DNA of 64,000 nt from Arthrobacter sp. PAMC25284. Lineage in GTDB: Bacteria > Actinomycetota > Actinomycetes > Actinomycetales > Micrococcaceae. The stretch is taken from assembly GCF_019443425.1 (NCBI RefSeq), contig NZ_CP080382.1, positions 2,666,001 through 2,730,000 of the forward strand, read 5' to 3'. Below, piece by piece: positions 55,297 to 64,000 of this stretch. The position numbers and the translations under genes are program-made. The notes under the pieces were generated by a model, which was given only the letters and a program-made list of their open reading frames with translations, made no database searches and was not told where the DNA came from. Every line of letters starts with the position of its first letter. The first letter of the stretch is position 1.

Positions 55297-55989
55297 CTAG
55301 CGGAGCCGGGCCCGGAAACCGGGTGTCGCAAGCACTTCACCGTCGCTGCGGACGGCGAGGACATCGATATCCCACCCCTCGGCTGCAAGGTCCAGCATCG
55401 GCGACCCGCCGGCTACGATCGCCGTCGCCAGCACATCGGCCGTGACAATGTCCGCCGCCGCGACCGACACCTGGACGGACCGCAAACGTAGTCGTCGGCG
55501 TCAGCAACAGCCGGCACGTAGCTGGCCAGCCGGTGACCGGCACGGACGGCGCTCTCCGGAAGCCAGGTCCGGGCGCCCGGAGGGCGGGAGCCGGTCAGGT
55601 GGAAAAGAGTTGCACCGCGCTGCCGGCAGAGCTCCAGGATTTCCTCGCCCAGGTAGAGCTCGGAGTCGCTGTGACCGCGGAGGATGACGGTGGCATTGCC
55701 TGGCTGGAACGGCGTGCTTTCAAGCAGGGCCCGGACCGGGGTAATGCCAATTCCTGCGCCGATCATGACCACACGGCCGCGGCTGCGCGCGACCGTGCTG
55801 AACAGTCCGTCCGGACGCCCCGCCGTCGGCCAGCCACAACGCCACGGCACCGGCCAGGGACACCCAGAACAGGACCGCCAAGAGGTCGGTCCTTAGCATC
55901 CGGCGTCGATGTTGGCCATTGAAGAGATTCACGGCGCCGCGGGGCGGGCGGAAACCCTGGGGTGGGGCCGCGGAAAGCTGTGGATTCAT
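55297..55989 (-). pseudogene. Collapsed ferric reductase-ApbE locus
   Basis: Three gene fragments lie in order. (1) 55989 to about 55815: N-terminus of a ferric-reductase-like transmembrane oxidoreductase, with its first membrane helix only (DLLAVLFWVSLAGAVALWLA). (2) About 55815-55490, in another frame: C-terminal NAD/FAD part of such a reductase (RVVMIGAGIGITPVRALLE, then DDYVCG). (3) About 55485-55297: C-terminus of an ApbE FAD:protein FMN transferase (TADVLATAIVAGG). In relatives the order reductase, FMN-binding protein, ApbE is usual, so two deletions removed the reductase middle and everything from its end into ApbE. Confidence 0.85.
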
Positions 55990-56329
55990 GGTTCCAGAAT
56001 CCGCCGTTCCTCTATTATTTTGCTGTGAACCGGCTGCGGCTTTGGTGTGACCTTCCGCCTGTCGATGGTTCGCCGCCAGGGCGACCCCTTATACACCGTT
56101 CCCGGCTTGATTCGCCTTTAATTCGTGGATCTCGTAGACTTGGGAGGCGCTAAGTGCGCGGAGCGTGCGCAATTGCTCCGGTGGCCTGGATTTTTGTCCG
56201 GGGAAGCCGGTAGTTAGGGGCTCAAGTTGCGCGATTCCACGCTCACTCCCATCACATCGGGTCGTTCTTAGCGCATGGTTCTGCAGCAAATTTGCGGGGT
56301 CATTACATTCAATTCATAGGAGAGTCGTC
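55990..56329. other. Leader and promoter region of the rpmB operon
   Basis: 340 bases. A TAGACT box at 56135-56140 is the best -10; no good -35. It implies a leader of about 185 bases with nested short hairpins (ggagc...gctcc at 56159-56178; ccgg...ccgg at 56178-56210), possibly for autogenous control. No Zur-type palindrome was found. AGGAGA precedes the rpmB start. Confidence 0.5.
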
Positions 56330-56566
56330 ATGGCAGCACACTGCCAGGTGACCGGAGCCGAGCCGGGCTTTGGACACAGCATTTCGCACTCGCACCGTCG
56401 CAACAAGCGTCGGTTCGACCCGAATATTCAGAAGAAGCGCTACTGGGTTCCGTCCCTGCGCCGTAACGTCACGCTGCAGGTCTCTGCGCGTGGCATCAAG
56501 ACCATCGACGTGCGTGGCATCGACGTAGTCGTAGCCGCCATCCTGGCACGAGGAGTGAAGCTCTAG
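56330..56566 (+). CDS. rpmB: Ribosomal protein L28 (zinc-free form)
   Basis: 78 aa. N-terminal [26 protein letters not shown] is L28, but only one Cys is present, so the CxxC zinc ribbon is absent (C-minus form). Starts a three-gene cluster with L33 and S14; stop overlaps the rpmG GTG (TAGTG). Confidence 0.96.
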   Translation: MAAHCQVTGAEPGFGHSISHSHRRNKRRFDPNIQKKRYWVPSLRRNVTLQVSARGIKTIDVRGIDVVVAAILARGVKL

Positions 56567-56733
56567 TGGCAAAGGACAAGGACGTACGTCCGATCATCAA
56601 GCTCAAGTCGACCGCGGGCACGGGTTACACCTACGTGACGCGCAAGAACCGTCGTAACGACCCGGACCGCATGGTTCTGAAGAAGTACGATCCCAAAATC
56701 CGTCAGCACGTCGAATTCCGAGAGGAGCGCTAA
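56566..56733 (+). CDS. rpmG: Ribosomal protein L33 (zinc-free form)
   Basis: 55 aa without any cysteine (C-minus). [20 protein letters not shown] and LKKYDP are the L33 signature. GTG start overlaps the rpmB stop. Confidence 0.96.
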   Translation: MAKDKDVRPIIKLKSTAGTGYTYVTRKNRRNDPDRMVLKKYDPKIRQHVEFREER

Positions 56734-56737
56734 ACAC

Positions 56738-57043
56738 ATGGCTAAGAAGTCAATGATCGCTAAGAACGAACAGCGTAAAGTCATCGTTGAGCGTTACGCT
56801 GCAAAGCGCCTCGAGCTGAAGAAGGCTCTGGTTGACCCCAACTCCACAGATGAAGCACGCGAAGCCGCACGCCTCGGCCTGCAGAAGCTGCCCCGCAACG
56901 CCTCGCCGGTACGCCTGCGCAACCGCGACATCATCGATGGCCGCCCGCGCGGTACCTTCCAGAAGTTCGGTATCTCCCGTGTTCGCTTCCGCGACATGGC
57001 TCACCGCGGTGAGCTCCCGGGCATCACGAAGTCTTCCTGGTAA
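56738..57043 (+). CDS. rpsN: Ribosomal protein S14 (zinc-free form)
   Basis: 101 aa, the longer C-minus form of S14 without the CxxC ribbon; C-terminal [23 protein letters not shown] is diagnostic. Four bases after rpmG with AGAGGAG upstream. In many bacteria such a C-minus set is Zur-repressed, but no Zur box is visible here. Confidence 0.96.
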   Translation: MAKKSMIAKNEQRKVIVERYAAKRLELKKALVDPNSTDEAREAARLGLQKLPRNASPVRLRNRDIIDGRPRGTFQKFGISRVRFRDMAHRGELPGITKSSW

Positions 57044-57070
57044 TTCAGTACCCCTGAAACCAGCGGCTTA

Positions 57071-57105
57071 GGAAGGGCCGGCAACCAATGGTTGCCGGCC
57101 CTTCC
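57071..57105 (+). terminator. Terminator of the rpmB-rpmG-rpsN operon
   Basis: Perfect 15-bp stem (57071-57085 with 57091-57105), 5-base loop, weak T tail (tgcgttt). Confidence 0.85.
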
Positions 57106-57807
57106 TGCGTTTAAGTCGGATGCGGATAAGCCGGATGTGGTTAGGCGGGATGCGGTAGCCACCAGGACCGATGCAGTTGCAGAACTGAGGTGGCACACCC
57201 GGGGAAGCGCGCCGTCGGATCAAGGCGGACGGTGACGCACCACACAGCCAGTAAATTAGCGCCATTTCCCCGAAATGGCGAGCCCCAACGCGCTGCAGGC
57301 CCGCCGTTCCGGGGTTTTTGGGGTGGTGGGGGTGTGTGGGGGGTGGATTTGCGTTGGGGGGTGTGGGTGGGTAGAGTTGTTCGAGTCGCCGGGTCGGGGG
57401 CCTGCTGGAAAGCTGGTCACGGACGGTTGGCCACCCCCCTTTTTTTGATGAATGGCCTGGAATATGGTGCGCTTTGTGGCGTGCCGGTGTCCGGGTGGGG
57501 ATCCTCCTGGTGTGGTGGTGGATTGGTGTGATGCCGGTTTGCTTAGTGTGCCGGGTTCGGGTAAGTTTGTCAGGTTGCTCCGGAGCGATCCACGGTTGAG
57601 GTTGTGGTGGTGCCGGGTGTGTCTGTTGTTTGAGAACTCAATAGTGTGCCAAGTTTGTTGATACCAATTTATTGTATTGAATTGGTTGAATGTGCTGGAT
57701 CCGCCACCCCGTGGTGTGGTCTGGTGTTTTTGGCTGGTTTCAAATTTTGTGCAGCCGGCGTTCCCGTTTTCCCGGGGGCGTGTGGTTGTGTCTGTTTTTG
57801 TTTTACT
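57106..57807 (+). promoter_or_regulatory. rrn promoter and leader region
   Basis: About 700 non-coding bases before 16S. It holds a G-rich tract (57311-57343), a candidate promoter TTGCTT (57539-57544) - 17 bases - TAAGTT (57562-57567), a boxA-like tgtttgagaactc (57628-57640), and the left arm of the 16S processing stem (57625-57657). ORFs here are low-complexity and rejected. Confidence 0.65.
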
Positions 57808-63008
<5,201 letters not shown>

Positions 63009-63248
63009 ACCACACACTCCTCCCCGTGAACGGATTCAAAAGACGTTCACACCACGGGAAGAGTAAAGAAACAAGATACGCTTGCGTCCACTATGTGGTT
63101 CCCAACCAACAAACCCGCCACGGGTTTCGTTGCCGGAACCAACAACAAAATAACAACACTACCCCCGCCCCAGGGCGGGAAAACATGTTGTAACCACACA
63201 CTACCCACCCCCACCGCCACACACACGGCACGGGGGACGGGTGAAAAG

Positions 63249-63367
63249 GTTACGGCGGTCACAGCGTGGGGGAAACGCCCGGTCCCATCCCGAACCCGGA
63301 AGCTAAGACCCACAGCGCCGATGGTACTGCACCCGGGAGGGTGTGGGAGAGTAGGACGCCGCCGGAC
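63249..63367 (+). rRNA. rrf: 5S ribosomal RNA
   Basis: About 119 nt, GGTCCCATCCCGAACCCGGA and GCGCCGATGGTACTGC conserved; terminal helix ggcggtc / gacgccgcc. 240 bases after 23S. Confidence 0.95.
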
Positions 63368-63382
63368 AACCATTAACAGGTC

Positions 63383-63414
63383 GAGAGCCTCCAACCACCA
63401 CGTTGGAGGCTCTC
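63383..63414 (+). terminator. rrn terminator
   Basis: Perfect 13-bp stem (gagagcctccaac, 63383-63395; gttggaggctctc, 63402-63414), 6-base loop, then ccctgttt. Follows 5S by 16 bases. Confidence 0.9.
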
Positions 63415-63523
63415 CCTGTTTAACCCCCCAACCGCAGAAGCAACGGACACGACCAGAACGCGCAGCACCCACCCGCAGATCCCCGCACTCTGGCGTCTGC
63501 GTCACCCTCTAGACTTGCCAACT

Positions 63524-64000
63524 ATGACGTCCCCTTCCGCGCCCAGGCCGAGTAAGCCGGCCACCATCCTGGACGTCGCGGCGGCAGCCGGAGTATCCAG
63601 GCAAACCGTGACGCGCGCCATGAACTCGATGCCGGGAATCAAGCCGGCGACGAGGGAGCGGATCCTGGGGCTGGCCAAGGACCTCGGCTATACACCCAGC
63701 CGGTTCGCCAAAGGCCTGGTCCAAGGTGCACGGACTTCCGTGGGGCTCGCAATTCCGGACCTGACAAACCCTTATTTCCCGGCGTTTGCTTCCAGTGTTG
63801 TTGAACTGGCCACCCAGCGGGGCTGGTATGTGGTTATGGACGACTACGGGCACGGCCGCGGCAGCGGGCTGGAGGCCGTTCGGAATCTCTCTCCCCACGT
63901 CGACGCTGTCATTGGCTACCTTGGCGGCGATGCCGGGCCCGCGCAGGCTCTCCTTGGCCGGCGACCCCTGATTGTGCTCGATCAGCCCGCGGGCACAGCC
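63524..64000 (+). CDS. LacI-family regulator (3' partial)
   Basis: The open frame runs off the window end (159 codons shown). HTH: ILDVAAAAGVSRQTVTRAMN, hinge TPSRFAKGLV, then sensor domain VGLAIPDLTNPYFP. A TAGACT box (63510-63515) lies eight bases before the ATG. The target is beyond the window. Confidence 0.9.
   Translation, partial: MTSPSAPRPSKPATILDVAAAAGVSRQTVTRAMNSMPGIKPATRERILGLAKDLGYTPSRFAKGLVQGARTSVGLAIPDLTNPYFPAFASSVVELATQRGWYVVMDDYGHGRGSGLEAVRNLSPHVDAVIGYLGGDAGPAQALLGRRPLIVLDQPAGTA

Overview
The window is high-GC actinobacterial DNA. The 16S rRNA at 57808-59336 reads as Arthrobacter/Pseudarthrobacter (Micrococcaceae). It is a chromosomal segment with no recognisable prophage, insertion sequence or CRISPR array.

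Layout. 1-2662: end of a mannitol PTS operon (mtlA IICBA, mtlD) closed by a strong terminator. 2812-13718: a DHA2 drug exporter with a palindromic operator, an exported thermonuclease-like lipoprotein, a TetR regulator, small conserved genes, a LysE exporter divergent from an Lrp/AsnC regulator, a second AsnC regulator, glutamyl-Q tRNA(Asp) synthetase, a MESH1-like HD hydrolase and a GNAT/AAA+ fusion. 13851-20515 (all minus): SDR, L-lactate dehydrogenase, FadR-type regulator, asparaginase, aspartase and asparagine permease, an asparagine/aspartate catabolic run linked by overlapping genes. 20655-22345: hipBA with paired operators. 22375-38778: mixed metabolism and membrane genes, including a GGDEF protein, an S4/amidohydrolase pair, DUF4389, a molybdopterin sulfite-oxidase-like enzyme and a VLCAD-like dehydrogenase, plus a decayed DNA-alkylation-repair gene and an AT-rich island with a 53-codon ORF.

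38933-44694 carries jetA-jetB-jetC of a Wadjet/MksBEF SMC complex with no jetD beside it. Two related SGNH hydrolases (44773, 48548) flank a YciI protein, a MarR regulator and a glutaminase-STAS-cNMP fusion. 49333-55254 is a beta-glucoside/cellobiose operon: binding protein, two permeases, GH1 glucosidase and LacI repressor, with promoter and two operators matching the CelR/CebR consensus. 55297-55989 is a collapsed ferric reductase-ApbE locus. 56330-57043 encodes zinc-free L28, L33 and S14. 57808-63367 is an rrn operon (16S-23S-5S, no spacer tRNA) with long-range processing stems. The window ends inside a LacI regulator.

Three patterns cut across the genes. Six reading frames are each broken by one apparent extra base at a G/C-rich site, which points to sequence error or recent decay. 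A 13-base palindrome arm (CAACGCGGGGTCA) recurs between genes as a REP-like family. Many genes have a TANNNT box six bases before the start codon, implying leaderless mRNAs.
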